DNA of 64,000 nucleotides, taken from CAYRFQ01 sp964423615 (GTDB taxonomy: Bacteria; Planctomycetota; Planctomycetia; Gemmatales; Gemmataceae). Positions 38,457 to 47,377 of this stretch are shown here, piece by piece. The translations under genes were made by a program, and so were the position numbers. The notes beneath the pieces were generated by a model that had not been told where the DNA came from, made no database searches, and saw only the letters and a list, made by a program, of their open reading frames with translations. The DNA is taken from the NCBI GenBank assembly GCA_964423615.1, contig CAYRFQ010000010.1, positions 104,169 to 168,168 on the forward strand, in the 5' to 3' direction. Numbering within the stretch: position 1 is the first letter of the stretch; each line of letters starts with the position of its first letter.

Positions 38457-38750
38457 ATGCGTAATCTGCGACATCTCGTGTGTATCTGTGTCTTCGGATT
38501 CGTTCTTTTCTTGTTCGGTCAATGCCCGGAAGGCTTCGGTCAGGCTCCCAGGAATTCAGAACCTGGAGCGAACCAACCCGCAGCAAAGGCCCCGAACGCG
38601 TCCGGCGATGAATCTTCCAATCCTGATCCCACCAACGCCAACAAGAAGAAACGAGAAAATTCACCACCTGCTTTGCAGTTCTTCCTGGCTGGCTTGTCCA
38701 CGCTCCTCGTTTTGGTGTTGGTTTGCCGCCCTTCTCGACGAATCTCTTGA
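38457..38750 (+). CDS. Small secreted/membrane protein
   Basis: The protein is 97 residues from ATG 38457, with GAGGGAG 3-4 nt upstream. An N-terminal signal-like helix (LVCICVFGFVLFLFGQC) is followed by a Pro/Asn/Ala-rich linker and a C-terminal transmembrane helix (ALQFFLAGLSTLLVLVLVC). It is in one transcription unit with the preceding membrane gene. Function unknown. Confidence 0.6.
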   Translation: MRNLRHLVCICVFGFVLFLFGQCPEGFGQAPRNSEPGANQPAAKAPNASGDESSNPDPTNANKKKRENSPPALQFFLAGLSTLLVLVLVCRPSRRIS

Positions 38751-38806
38751 TGATCGCAGCAATGGTGTTCACTTTGCCTGACGCTGTATTTTTGGCGTGG
38801 AGTGTA

Positions 38807-38843
38807 GGCAGCGAAACACACCAAAGCGGTGTTGCCCGCTGCC
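38807..38843. terminator. Nested hairpin between convergent genes
   Basis: GGCAGCG (38807-38813) pairs with CGCTGCC (38837-38843), and ACACC/GGTGT pair inside. It lies between genes ending at 38750 (+) and 38894 (-), so it probably serves both. Confidence 0.55.
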
Positions 38844-38893
38844 ACTTCTGGCAATCGAGACTCGAAATGCTACAGAGGATGACTTCAGTCTAT

Positions 38894-40321
38894 TTACCGG
38901 TCTTGTATCTTAATATCATTTATACCCTTTACCACGATCTGGGGACTTCCTTGGTACAGCTTCAACTCTCCTTCGACTAGAATCTCCTTGGTTTTGAAAG
39001 TTTTCTCGAGGACTTCACGAGTTGGCGTCTCTGCTGCACGGATAACGACCGTGAAGTTTTCCGGGCGTGTATAATCCGGCTCGGAGTTCAGGAAGGCAAT
39101 GCGGCCGCTGCGGGCTCGGCCCACGGCCTTGACCGTCATTCGAATTCGGATTTTTTTCTTCAGGAACTGTTTGACCGTTTCGGCAGTCATGCGAGTGGGT
39201 TCTTGAAGTTTGGCGAATCCTGTTTCTGCGTCGGCGGCGACGATACTCACATTAAACGACTTGCCCCTCGTCAGGTTTCCAGCCCGTAACACGGAAAGTG
39301 GTATTTTGTGTTGGATCATGATGTCGCCGACTTCGTCGCGTATTTGCAGGCGAATTAGCGGGTCTGCAACATCCCAATCGACCGTTAGCAAACCAAAATT
39401 GTTCCCGAAGTTCATAGTTGCCACCCGGTGCTGGTTTTTTTCTTGTTTGCGCCAACCCCGGAAACCTCGGTTAAGACCGCTTGATGTCAAATCGTAGATT
39501 GGATAGCCAACCCCTGCGTTCATTTGCGAAAGCTCCGCCAAGTGGCGATCGCCGCTAAAGATGATGACCCCGTTGGCTTTGGTTTTGTTGATGAGCTTGA
39601 AAAGTCGCTTTCGCTCGCGAGGCAAGTTGTACCACTTTTCATAGCCGTGATCTTGAGCGACTACTTGGATGCTCGAGGCGATGATCCTCAATTTGGCAGG
39701 CTTTTGGAGTTCTTTTTCCAACCAACTCCACTGGGCTTCTCCAAGCAGTGTTTTGTCCGCGGACTCGTCTGGTACGTAGGGGCCTTTTCCCTTTGCCTCG
39801 CTCTCTTTGAGAGGACTTCGGAAATAGCGTGTATCGAGCATGATAATTTGCACTCGTTTCTCAAGCGGACCGAACGTCTTCGCGTGATAAATGCCTTCCC
39901 GATCTCGAAGAGGCGAATCCTTGGGGAATCCGAAAAAGTCTAGAAAGACTTGTTGGGATTCTTTCCGCTTGGGATATTCCTTTCCGCCGTCATTCACGCC
40001 ATAATCGTGGTCGTCCCACGTTGCCATAACGGGACATTGTTTCAGAAGTTTTTGGTACCCGAGTTTGGCAGCGAGTTTACCGTACTTCTCTCTCATTACG
40101 TTCATGTCCTGGGTGTCCCCGTAGATGTTGTCTCCGATGAAAAGGAACAAGTCCGGATTCGATTCTACGACGGCTTTCCAGATCGGCTGTGGCTGTTGTT
40201 CGGATGCACACGAACCGAACGCGATCCGACTGAGGGTTTTTGCGTCTTGGGCTTGGGTTGGCAGTGCGTTCGTCAGGAACCCAACGACCACGACGCACGC
40301 GAACAGGCTTCGAAACGACAT
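38894..40321 (-). CDS. PhoD-like alkaline phosphatase/phosphodiesterase
   Basis: The protein is 475 residues from ATG 40321 (AAGAGAGA upstream); the frame begins 13 codons earlier. Signal peptide ends at LPTQAQ. PhoD metal motifs are present: FGSCASEQ, FIGDNIYGD, ATWDDHDYGVNDGG and SGDRHLAEL with LTSSGLN. About 140 C-terminal residues beyond the catalytic domain are alpha/beta and unassigned. Exported hydrolase of phosphate mono- or diesters. Confidence 0.88.
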   Translation of the reverse strand: MSFRSLFACVVVVGFLTNALPTQAQDAKTLSRIAFGSCASEQQPQPIWKAVVESNPDLFLFIGDNIYGDTQDMNVMREKYGKLAAKLGYQKLLKQCPVMATWDDHDYGVNDGGKEYPKRKESQQVFLDFFGFPKDSPLRDREGIYHAKTFGPLEKRVQIIMLDTRYFRSPLKESEAKGKGPYVPDESADKTLLGEAQWSWLEKELQKPAKLRIIASSIQVVAQDHGYEKWYNLPRERKRLFKLINKTKANGVIIFSGDRHLAELSQMNAGVGYPIYDLTSSGLNRGFRGWRKQEKNQHRVATMNFGNNFGLLTVDWDVADPLIRLQIRDEVGDIMIQHKIPLSVLRAGNLTRGKSFNVSIVAADAETGFAKLQEPTRMTAETVKQFLKKKIRIRMTVKAVGRARSGRIAFLNSEPDYTRPENFTVVIRAAETPTREVLEKTFKTKEILVEGELKLYQGSPQIVVKGINDIKIQDR

Positions 40322-40556
40322 TGTGAATCTCTCTTCAAGTACCGTAGCATGGTTTGTCACTTCCCAGATTAGTTATGGAAAAAACGAGACGTTTTGCCAA
40401 TCCACACCCACACAGGGATGGGCATAAAGTTCTTGGCAGAAACCAATGGTGTCAAGGCAGTGTTGGCAAACGCAACCACTTTTCCAAACCGTTGTGGTCT
40501 GATAACGAGACTGATTGGCTCGATGAAAACCAACTACCCATCAAAGGAGAACACCG

Positions 40557-40823
40557 ATGCGTTCCACGTCCGCCTTTCCCATGTCTGTTGCCGTTTGTTT
40601 GTGTTTAGGGTTCGTTTTGTTTTGGCCATGTTGTTCATCGGGAGTGACGCCATGGTTGGGAGGGGCGTCCCAGTCGTCACTCCAGCTTACTGTTGTCGAT
40701 GCTCCGTCCAAAACCCATGTTGACGACCCGGTTCCGATCCTTGTTCGGGTTTCTGTCAAAGGTGGTAAAGGTAAGAAGGTCCAGGTCACCCTCAAACGAG
40801 GTACTTTTTTGGACTGCGATTAG
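40557..40823 (+). CDS. Small secreted protein of unknown function
   Basis: The protein is 88 residues with AAAGGAG upstream of the ATG. A signal peptide or lipoprotein-like segment with CLCLGFVLFWPCC is followed by a short basic domain (LVRVSVKGGKGKKVQVTLKRG). It is divergent from phoD-like and 168 nt upstream of the MoxR gene; a link with the latter is possible. Confidence 0.5.
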   Translation: MRSTSAFPMSVAVCLCLGFVLFWPCCSSGVTPWLGGASQSSLQLTVVDAPSKTHVDDPVPILVRVSVKGGKGKKVQVTLKRGTFLDCD

Positions 40824-40991
40824 TTACAGGCAAACCAGGGCTACTTACGACGAACATGGAATTCCAAAACCCACAACAGCACGTTTCTCTTTCTTGGCTG
40901 TGAAATGCGGCAGGAACGCTTATAATGATATTTTGGACTAGGTTTCTCCCCGACTGGAACAAGACAGATTGCAGAAGGCCGGTTATCCGCA

Positions 40992-42029
40992 ATGACGAAC
41001 CCACAACAGACTGTGGAGATCCAAGGCGTCAGGCTACAACTCAGCGCCCCTGATACCACCGAACAACAATGGATCGGGCAAGATGCCATCTTGCGACAGT
41101 TGCTCGCGTGTTGGCTGGTCGTCGATCCCAAGGATCGGCCTCTTTCTCCACGTCTGGTTGGTCCCCCTGGGATAGGGAAGACGACCCTCGCCATGGCTGC
41201 GGCTCAAACTCGCCAACAGCCACTCTTTATTACTCAATGTACCGCCGACACTCGTCCTGAAGACCTTATCATCACACCCGTGCTGGCCGAGTCGGGAAAG
41301 ATTGCTTATCACGCCTCACCTCTGGTCACCGCAATGATCACCGGGAATGTGTGTGTGCTCGATGAAGGTAACCGGATGAACGAAAAATCGTGGGCGTCGT
41401 TGGCTCCACTGCTTGACCACCGCCGGTACGTCGAGAGCGTCGTGGCGGGTATAATGATCAAGGCACATCCGGATTTCCGGGTATGCGTGACGATGAATGA
41501 AGATGATTCTACTTACGAGGTTCCCGATTATATCCAGTCCCGTCTTCAGCCAACGTTGAGTCTGGGTTTTCCGACCCGGGAAGACGAGATGGAAATCCTC
41601 AGCTATCACCTACCTTTCGCCAAGCCAGAGTTGTTGGCTCTCACAGTCGACTTCTTGCAACGGTCCCACGATCTCAATTTGGATTTTTCTCCTCGCGATG
41701 GCATTAATCTACTCCGATATGCCATCAAACGTATGTCGCAAGACATTGATCATCCGGTGTCTCAGGATGAAGTTTGGCGCGAGGCACTCCTTTGTGTTCT
41801 GGGAGAGGAAGCCGAAGATCTCGAAGAACTGGCCCGGCGCAAACAGCGAGCTATGGGAAGCCAACACGTCATCGGACTCGGCGATCTCTTTTTTGACCCA
41901 GACGACCCTCTTAATCCCGACATCGATTTGGAAGAGTACGACGACGAAGAGTACGATGACGATGATGATGATGATTTTGATGATGAACTCGATGATGATG
42001 ACGATTTCGAGGAAGAGAACAGGGAATAA
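40992..42029 (+). CDS. MoxR-family AAA+ ATPase with an acidic tail
   Basis: The protein is 345 residues. Walker A is VGPPGIGKTTLAMAAAQ; Walker B is CVLDEGNRMNEKSWASL; the sensor-1 region is RVCVTMNEDD. DYIQSRLQPTLSLGFP fits the MoxR lid boundary. The last 40 residues are almost all Asp/Glu (DDDDDDDFDDELDDDDD). MoxR ATPases usually act as chaperones or assembly factors with VWA partners. No VWA gene is adjacent; the next gene encodes a large unknown protein. Confidence 0.85.
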   Translation: MTNPQQTVEIQGVRLQLSAPDTTEQQWIGQDAILRQLLACWLVVDPKDRPLSPRLVGPPGIGKTTLAMAAAQTRQQPLFITQCTADTRPEDLIITPVLAESGKIAYHASPLVTAMITGNVCVLDEGNRMNEKSWASLAPLLDHRRYVESVVAGIMIKAHPDFRVCVTMNEDDSTYEVPDYIQSRLQPTLSLGFPTREDEMEILSYHLPFAKPELLALTVDFLQRSHDLNLDFSPRDGINLLRYAIKRMSQDIDHPVSQDEVWREALLCVLGEEAEDLEELARRKQRAMGSQHVIGLGDLFFDPDDPLNPDIDLEEYDDEEYDDDDDDDFDDELDDDDDFEEENRE

Positions 42030-42385
42030 GGAACAGAGGGCGAAGATACACTCGCGCTAACATTACAGCATGAAAACCGATTTTCTGGGAACATCCCTCA
42101 TTTGCTGCGTTTCTCGCTTCGCACGGTTTTCTTGTTCTGCCCGCAAACGGGAAAAAGGAATTCGAGCGGTTTACGATTGCGTTGGGTACGATTCGCAGTC
42201 CACCGAGGTCCTCAGACTAAGAACCTCTCAACCTAAGTGTTTCCCGCTGCGCTCGGATCTGGCTTTTCCCCGCAAGGAGGGCAAAGGTCTTTTCGTACGA
42301 AAAGCCTGTACCCAATACAAGCGTGAACTGCTCTAAAAGTGTTCTCAATGCAAACGGAAACCACTTTAACCTTTCACATCAAAGC
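42030..42385. other. Intergenic region occupied by MITE-like repeat copy 2
   Basis: The repeat (42167-42330) is described separately. The flanks 42100-42166 contain further short GC-rich palindromes but no gene. Confidence 0.6.
42167..42330. repeat. MITE-like repeat, copy 2 (164 bp) with terminal inverted repeats
   Basis: Ends 42167-42189 and 42308-42330 are imperfect 23-bp inverted repeats with about 18 matches. The interior and both ends align with the copy at 19549-19763, for instance the shared CCAxTACAAGCGTGAA end and the TTTCCCGCTxCGCTCG block. Confidence 0.6.
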
Positions 42386-44281
42386 ATGAGTGACCCATCA
42401 CCAAGAGCCTCGGCTGACGATTTCCTTACGATCGGTCCTCGGATACGGGTGCTCCCGGTAATTCACGGGTCGGGCGATTGTGCCATACGCACCAGAGAAG
42501 AGATGCTGAACGGGGATTACGATTGCCTGGCCGTGCCTTTGCCCCCATCGTTTCAAGGTGACGTCGAAGCGGCTATTGATCAGTTGCCACGCATCTTTGC
42601 GGTTCTTCAACGCGACGTCGAACTCGGAACATTGCCTTCGGAAGAACCTCGAGACCCCGAACACTCTGGTTACAGCTATGTCCCGATCGATCCGTGCCAG
42701 CCTGTCATCGCAGCGATACGTTTGGCAATCGGGGAACACATGCCCCGGCATTTCGTCGATCTGGAAACCCCTTGGTTCGAGGCGAACCTCGGGCATTTTC
42801 CTGATCCGTACGCTTTGAAGAAAGTAACGCCAGCGGGTTTTGCCGCCGCGGTTCTGCCGTCCATCGGTCGTCCAACTTCGTCACAACATACAGAGCGGAT
42901 CGCGTGGATGGCTCGGCGACTCCACGAACTGGAGCTCGATTACAAATCGATCTTATTCGTGTGTTCGCTGTTGGATTGGCCGTGGGTACGCGAGGCTTAC
43001 CTGAAGAACATTCCTGTGACGCACCCGGAACAATTTTACGCTCCGATCGAGACCCATCCAGTCGATCCGGAGACGATGATCTTTTTCCTCGGAGAGTTGC
43101 CGTTCATCACAGGCCTCTACGAACGAGGCCGGAGCGAATTGACTCCCGACGACAATCTCTCGATCGACGGAGTCAAGGAGATGGTCCTTGCAGCCAGGGA
43201 CCATCTCACGGTTGAACGCCCTCGGAAGGCCCAGCGAATTACGCCCCAGTTGCTGTCGCTCTACTTCCGTTACATCCGTAATTTGTCGCTGATTGAACGG
43301 CGGCTCACTCCTGACTTGTACACTCTGATTACAGCTGCCAAACAAACGGCAGGAGATGACTTCGCACTGTCACTCACCGAGGTCGCCCGCGAGTATCCGT
43401 ATTCTCAGACTTCCGAATCTTCCGAGAATCTTTTCCGGATGGGAATCGAGCAGGCCATAGTTCCCGGAGATGGACTCGCCCCTGTCGTGAGTCGGTTGCC
43501 TGGCCAGGTGTTTTCGTGGCAACACTGCGAGTTGAGGCCACGACCTGAAGAACACAAACGCAAGACCTGGCAACAGAAATGGAATCCGTATGAGCGATGC
43601 TCCTATCCGCCGGAAGATACTCGCATCGAGAGTTTTCAACTGCACGTTCGCGAACAAGCAAAAGCGATCCTCGGGGAAGATCTCGCTCGGTCGGAAAAAT
43701 TCACCACGTCGGTGATGGACGGGCTCGACATGCGAGAGACTCTGCGGCATTGGCACACCGGGGAGTTGTATGTGAAGGTCATACCGCCGAGCCGGGGAAG
43801 CATCGAGGTCGTCGTGATGCTGTTTGATGTCCCCGCGGATCCGAAAGTGTACGTGGAGCGGACGACGTGGTACGCGGAGCACGACGAAGAATCCACGCTT
43901 GCGTTCTTTGCTACTGACCCGATGCAAAATTTAGTTGGCCCAGGAATCGCACAAGCGGAATACGGTGGGGCATTCTTTCTCTTTCCGCCGCGTCCGATTC
44001 CGGACATCTGGACAGACCCGCGTTTGAACTTTACCGATACGCTCGAAGAAAGGCTTTTGTCTGGAGCACTCATCCACAGTGAGGAAAGGCACGTCGCGAT
44101 CGTCGCACCCAAAGCTCCTCCAGCGGCGTGGCGACGGCTGGCCAGTCGATTCGGACGCAAGCTTGTCTATCTACCGCTGAAACGCTTCAGTGGACAGGTC
44201 CTCGATCGACTTCGAACGTTCCACGTCCTCAACGGAAAGCATGTGCGTTCCTATGCTGCGGATTTCATACGGGATATGTGA
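42386..44281 (+). CDS. Large protein of unknown function downstream of MoxR ATPase
   Basis: The protein is 631 residues from ATG 42386; an earlier in-frame GTG lies inside the repeat. No signal peptide or membrane segment. The N-terminus (RIRVLPVIHGSGDCAIRTRE, then DYDCLAVPLPPSFQGDVEAAI) has the rhythm of TraB/ChaN/EreA-type N-termini, where a His-containing motif precedes a helix and 'lelp' strand; this is a tentative inference. The middle carries Arg-rich helices and the C-terminal third is alpha/beta (VEVVVMLFDVPADPKVYVE). It follows the MoxR gene on the same strand and ends in a clean terminator. It may be the MoxR client or partner. Confidence 0.7.
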   Translation: MSDPSPRASADDFLTIGPRIRVLPVIHGSGDCAIRTREEMLNGDYDCLAVPLPPSFQGDVEAAIDQLPRIFAVLQRDVELGTLPSEEPRDPEHSGYSYVPIDPCQPVIAAIRLAIGEHMPRHFVDLETPWFEANLGHFPDPYALKKVTPAGFAAAVLPSIGRPTSSQHTERIAWMARRLHELELDYKSILFVCSLLDWPWVREAYLKNIPVTHPEQFYAPIETHPVDPETMIFFLGELPFITGLYERGRSELTPDDNLSIDGVKEMVLAARDHLTVERPRKAQRITPQLLSLYFRYIRNLSLIERRLTPDLYTLITAAKQTAGDDFALSLTEVAREYPYSQTSESSENLFRMGIEQAIVPGDGLAPVVSRLPGQVFSWQHCELRPRPEEHKRKTWQQKWNPYERCSYPPEDTRIESFQLHVREQAKAILGEDLARSEKFTTSVMDGLDMRETLRHWHTGELYVKVIPPSRGSIEVVVMLFDVPADPKVYVERTTWYAEHDEESTLAFFATDPMQNLVGPGIAQAEYGGAFFLFPPRPIPDIWTDPRLNFTDTLEERLLSGALIHSEERHVAIVAPKAPPAAWRRLASRFGRKLVYLPLKRFSGQVLDRLRTFHVLNGKHVRSYAADFIRDM

Positions 44282-44653
44282 TAAGGCCGAGAAGACGCTG
44301 TGGCCCGCAAGCTCAACCCAAGAACACTCCGGCTTCGAGGCTATTTTGGTGTGTTCGCAAATGTGTTCACCGCATCGGTGATATTTTTCATAGGTGAAGT
44401 TTTCTACATCAAATGAAAGCCCAACTTGCTCGTCCTGAACAACGCGAAGAACCGACAGCAGATAGGGTTACGGTTTCTTGGTGGTTCGTCTTTGAAAGTA
44501 TGTTGGGGTCGGGCTTGTTGATCGTTGGCAACTTTTCTTTTTGAGAACCTCCCTCTCCAGAAAGGTGGGCGTAGGAAGGTCCAATAGATCAACGATTTGC
44601 AATTGCAAAGGGTAACGGGGCTAGAAAGAAAGCCCTCAAGCCAAAATCAGTTC
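44282..44653. other. Intergenic region with terminator and a perfect 14-bp palindrome
   Basis: TTTGCAATTGCAAA (44596-44609) is a perfect palindrome. Minus-strand frames here are shadows. No gene is called. Confidence 0.5.
44367..44388 (+). terminator. Rho-independent terminator
   Basis: TCACCG/CGGTGA (44367-44372 and 44376-44381) with a 3-nt loop is followed at once by TATTTTT. It lies 85 nt after the stop of the 631-residue gene. Confidence 0.8.
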
Positions 44654-44929
44654 TCATTGTCTTGAAAACCATCTTTGGAAAAATCGAATGAGTTGTCTCC
44701 GGAATTCGGACCGTTCGGGCTCTCGGTCGCTGGAATCGGAGTCATGATCGGAGTCACCTTCTCCCAATACGTCATCGGAATAATCACCGTCTTCCGACTC
44801 AGAATCATCTTCTCCAGGGTTCTCGTCATTCATGTCTTCCTTGTACTCATCGGGTTCCATGCCGTTTTCGTCGTCACCCGGATTATCTCCGAGGATGACG
44901 TCACCGTTCCCATACGTCAAAGCATCCAC
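44654..44929 (-). CDS. Small acidic protein
   Basis: The protein is about 91 residues, strongly acidic in the middle (SESEDGDYSDDVLGEGDSDHDSDSSD) with a basic/aromatic C-terminus (RRQLIRFFQRWFSRQ). GAGGAGG lies 14 nt before the GTG at 44929 but 8 nt before an in-frame CTG at 44935, which might be the true start. It follows the kinase gene with a 33-nt gap and looks co-transcribed. No family recognised. Confidence 0.5.
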   Translation of the reverse strand: MDALTYGNGDVILGDNPGDDENGMEPDEYKEDMNDENPGEDDSESEDGDYSDDVLGEGDSDHDSDSSDREPERSEFRRQLIRFFQRWFSRQ

Positions 44930-44962
44930 GAGCAGATTGTAAGCCTCCTCAATTAAGTGCGC

Positions 44963-47377
44963 TCACCCTGGGAATTTCGGAAGCGGCGTGTCGCTCTTTC
45001 GCAGCTTGAACTGGGAAAGGGATAATTCTGAAGGTGAACGACGTTTGCGAACTAAATCTGCTCGATCGAGAAGATATTGGACTCGTGTTTGCACTGACTC
45101 TAGCTCGTGGACCCCTTCGATGTCTTTCCACTGCTCTAGTGTTCGAACCTGATCTTCGGGGATGTCTGGGGAATTTTGCTCCACGAACAATGGGTTGGTG
45201 TAGACATTCGCAACTCCATCCCATTCGAACTCGAGATCTGCCGTGTCATCTCCGTCGAGTTTGATCAGAGCGGCATCGGTGTCGAATACATTGCCTTTGG
45301 CCATGATTTGATACTGACCGTAACTGTCGTCCTCCTCGGGGATGGAGAGGATTGCGAGATGTTTTGCGAAAATGGTATTCCTGGTCAAGAACAAACGGGG
45401 AAAAACTAAATCAGGGAAGTGGAAAACGGTCTTTCCCGTCATCAAATTATTTTTGAGCGTGAGTGATTTGGCCTCGCCGGAGAGCCACTCGATGCAAGGC
45501 CCTTTTCCAGCATGGAGTTCGCTTTCTTCGACGAGCCCTTCGCTCTCATCGTCAAAAGACAGACAAGTTCCAACCGGGTGTGCGATAAATCGACAGTTAT
45601 TGACAAACAACCTGCCATGGTCAACACATCGAATGAGATACGTGTTGGGATGATCGTCTTTGTTGGGGTCGACCTTGTTAGTCTGGGCACGCAGCTCGAT
45701 GTTCCGTAATTGCAGTCTCGAATCTGTGAGTAACAGAGCGTTTGGCTCGTTGTCACTATCGTAGATCTGGTCTGTCCGAAACAGGATAACAGAACGATCT
45801 TTTGCATTTCCGACCAACGTCAAAGATAACTCATGAAGAATGATGGGAGACAACTCGTAGGGTCCGGTTCCATGGAGTTCGACAACGGTGTTGGACTTTA
45901 CATTGTGGAGAGCTTCATTCAAGGACGTGTATCGTCCGACTTCTTTGGAGTTTCGTCGCAATATCACCAGCCGAGATGTCGGTTTGGATATCTCGGAATC
46001 AATGGAAGGCTTATTCCAATCACTCGATACGAAATACCAACCCATAAACAGCATCGGTATAAGAAGTGCCAAGATCAGGCCCCATGGCTTCCATTTCCCG
46101 AGGCGTGAGTTGTGAGAACTGGTAGTTTCCGGATGTGAACGAGTGTTGTTCGAAGTTTTCACTGCGGATGATGATAGTTGAAGAGTCATTGAAGAATACT
46201 GTCTGGACTGGAAGGCGACTTCGACTTCTAAGGCCGATTGAATCCTTTGAGTTGGGTCCTTGATGTGCAGGGCAGCAATGAGTTCTATCAACCATTCTGG
46301 AATCTCGGGATTGTATTCCCGGATCGGGTGTGGATCACTGTCGCAAATGTGATGAAAGGTCAAGTGAACGGACTCTCCATGGAACGGCATACGCCCGGTA
46401 CATAACGAGTATAACACGCTCCCGAGGCTAAAGAGATCCGATCGATGATCGAGCGTGGAGTTCTGGATCATTTCGGGAGCCATGAAGGCCGGTGTCCCGA
46501 GGATGGTGTTACTCTGCGTAATGCGAGCTTCGCCCAGGACTGCGGAAAGTCCGAAGTCAGTGAGTTTGACGACGCCGTCTTCCCGAACGATGATATTTGC
46601 AGGTTTGATGTCGCGATGCACGATGCCTTGGCTGTGGGCCGCGCGTAAGCCAGCAGCAATTTGCTGGCCGATCGAAACAATGGTTCCCAGCGAAAGCTGC
46701 CCTTGTTCGCGGAGCACCCTATCGAGAGGTTTCCCAGGGATGTACTCCATGACCAGATAGGGTAGTCGGTTGGTTTCCTGAACACCGTGGAGGATGACAA
46801 CGTGAGGGTCACTCAGCGCACCGGCCGTGCGGGCCTCTCGCAAGAACCGCTCACGGGATTCAGGTTCCGAGGCGAGAACCGGGGATAGGAACTTGATCGC
46901 GACGAGTCTTTGGATGGCGATATCTTTGGCCTTGAAAACGATCCCCATGCCTCCGCGGCCCAGGAATTCCTGTAATACAAAATTATCGACTTTGCCGAGT
47001 CCGGAGGCGGACGGTTCGAGCCAAGGCAACAGATCAGGACATTGGGTTTTCGCAACAAAGCCACGGATCGGTGTCACAGCAGTTGGAGCCTCCAACAATT
47101 GGGAATCCCAAGTTTCCGGTTCGGTCTGAGTCTCTTTTGGGCGTTGGCTCAGGTTCTGCCGCTGGGTGGGAAGCGTCGGAGCCTGATCGACTTGGCCGAG
47201 GTATCTGGGGAGGGCCAGTAGAAAGTCCGAGGGATGGGCTTCGACGAAGTTTTGGCACTGGGAGCACGTATTCAAGTGAGCCGCAAGGACCCTCTCTCGA
47301 TCCTCGGACACTTCTCCGGCAGCGAGTTTGCGGAGTTCGTCCGGTTTGGGACATTCATCATTGCCATTCGAGTTCAT
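44963..47377 (-). CDS. Membrane Ser/Thr protein kinase with zinc-finger N-terminus and extracytoplasmic repeat domain
   Basis: The protein is 804 residues from ATG 47377. An anti-sigma-like zinc finger (H34, C38, C41 in AAHLNTCSQC) opens it. The Hanks-type kinase domain covers about residues 130-400: GRGGMG, VAIKFL (K162), HRDIKPANI, LTDFGLS. A transmembrane helix follows (WGLILALLIPMLFMGWYFVSS) and then about 330 residues with right-handed beta-helix-like repetition (RNIELRAQ, FVNNCRFIAH, SLTLKNNLMTG). It overlaps the ECF sigma gene by 20 nt and is probably regulated with it. Confidence 0.9.
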   Translation of the reverse strand: MNSNGNDECPKPDELRKLAAGEVSEDRERVLAAHLNTCSQCQNFVEAHPSDFLLALPRYLGQVDQAPTLPTQRQNLSQRPKETQTEPETWDSQLLEAPTAVTPIRGFVAKTQCPDLLPWLEPSASGLGKVDNFVLQEFLGRGGMGIVFKAKDIAIQRLVAIKFLSPVLASEPESRERFLREARTAGALSDPHVVILHGVQETNRLPYLVMEYIPGKPLDRVLREQGQLSLGTIVSIGQQIAAGLRAAHSQGIVHRDIKPANIIVREDGVVKLTDFGLSAVLGEARITQSNTILGTPAFMAPEMIQNSTLDHRSDLFSLGSVLYSLCTGRMPFHGESVHLTFHHICDSDPHPIREYNPEIPEWLIELIAALHIKDPTQRIQSALEVEVAFQSRQYSSMTLQLSSSAVKTSNNTRSHPETTSSHNSRLGKWKPWGLILALLIPMLFMGWYFVSSDWNKPSIDSEISKPTSRLVILRRNSKEVGRYTSLNEALHNVKSNTVVELHGTGPYELSPIILHELSLTLVGNAKDRSVILFRTDQIYDSDNEPNALLLTDSRLQLRNIELRAQTNKVDPNKDDHPNTYLIRCVDHGRLFVNNCRFIAHPVGTCLSFDDESEGLVEESELHAGKGPCIEWLSGEAKSLTLKNNLMTGKTVFHFPDLVFPRLFLTRNTIFAKHLAILSIPEEDDSYGQYQIMAKGNVFDTDAALIKLDGDDTADLEFEWDGVANVYTNPLFVEQNSPDIPEDQVRTLEQWKDIEGVHELESVQTRVQYLLDRADLVRKRRSPSELSLSQFKLRKSDTPLPKFPG

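Noticed and set aside
43370..43927. 185-codon minus-strand frame
   Set aside because: Antisense shadow of the 631-residue protein gene.
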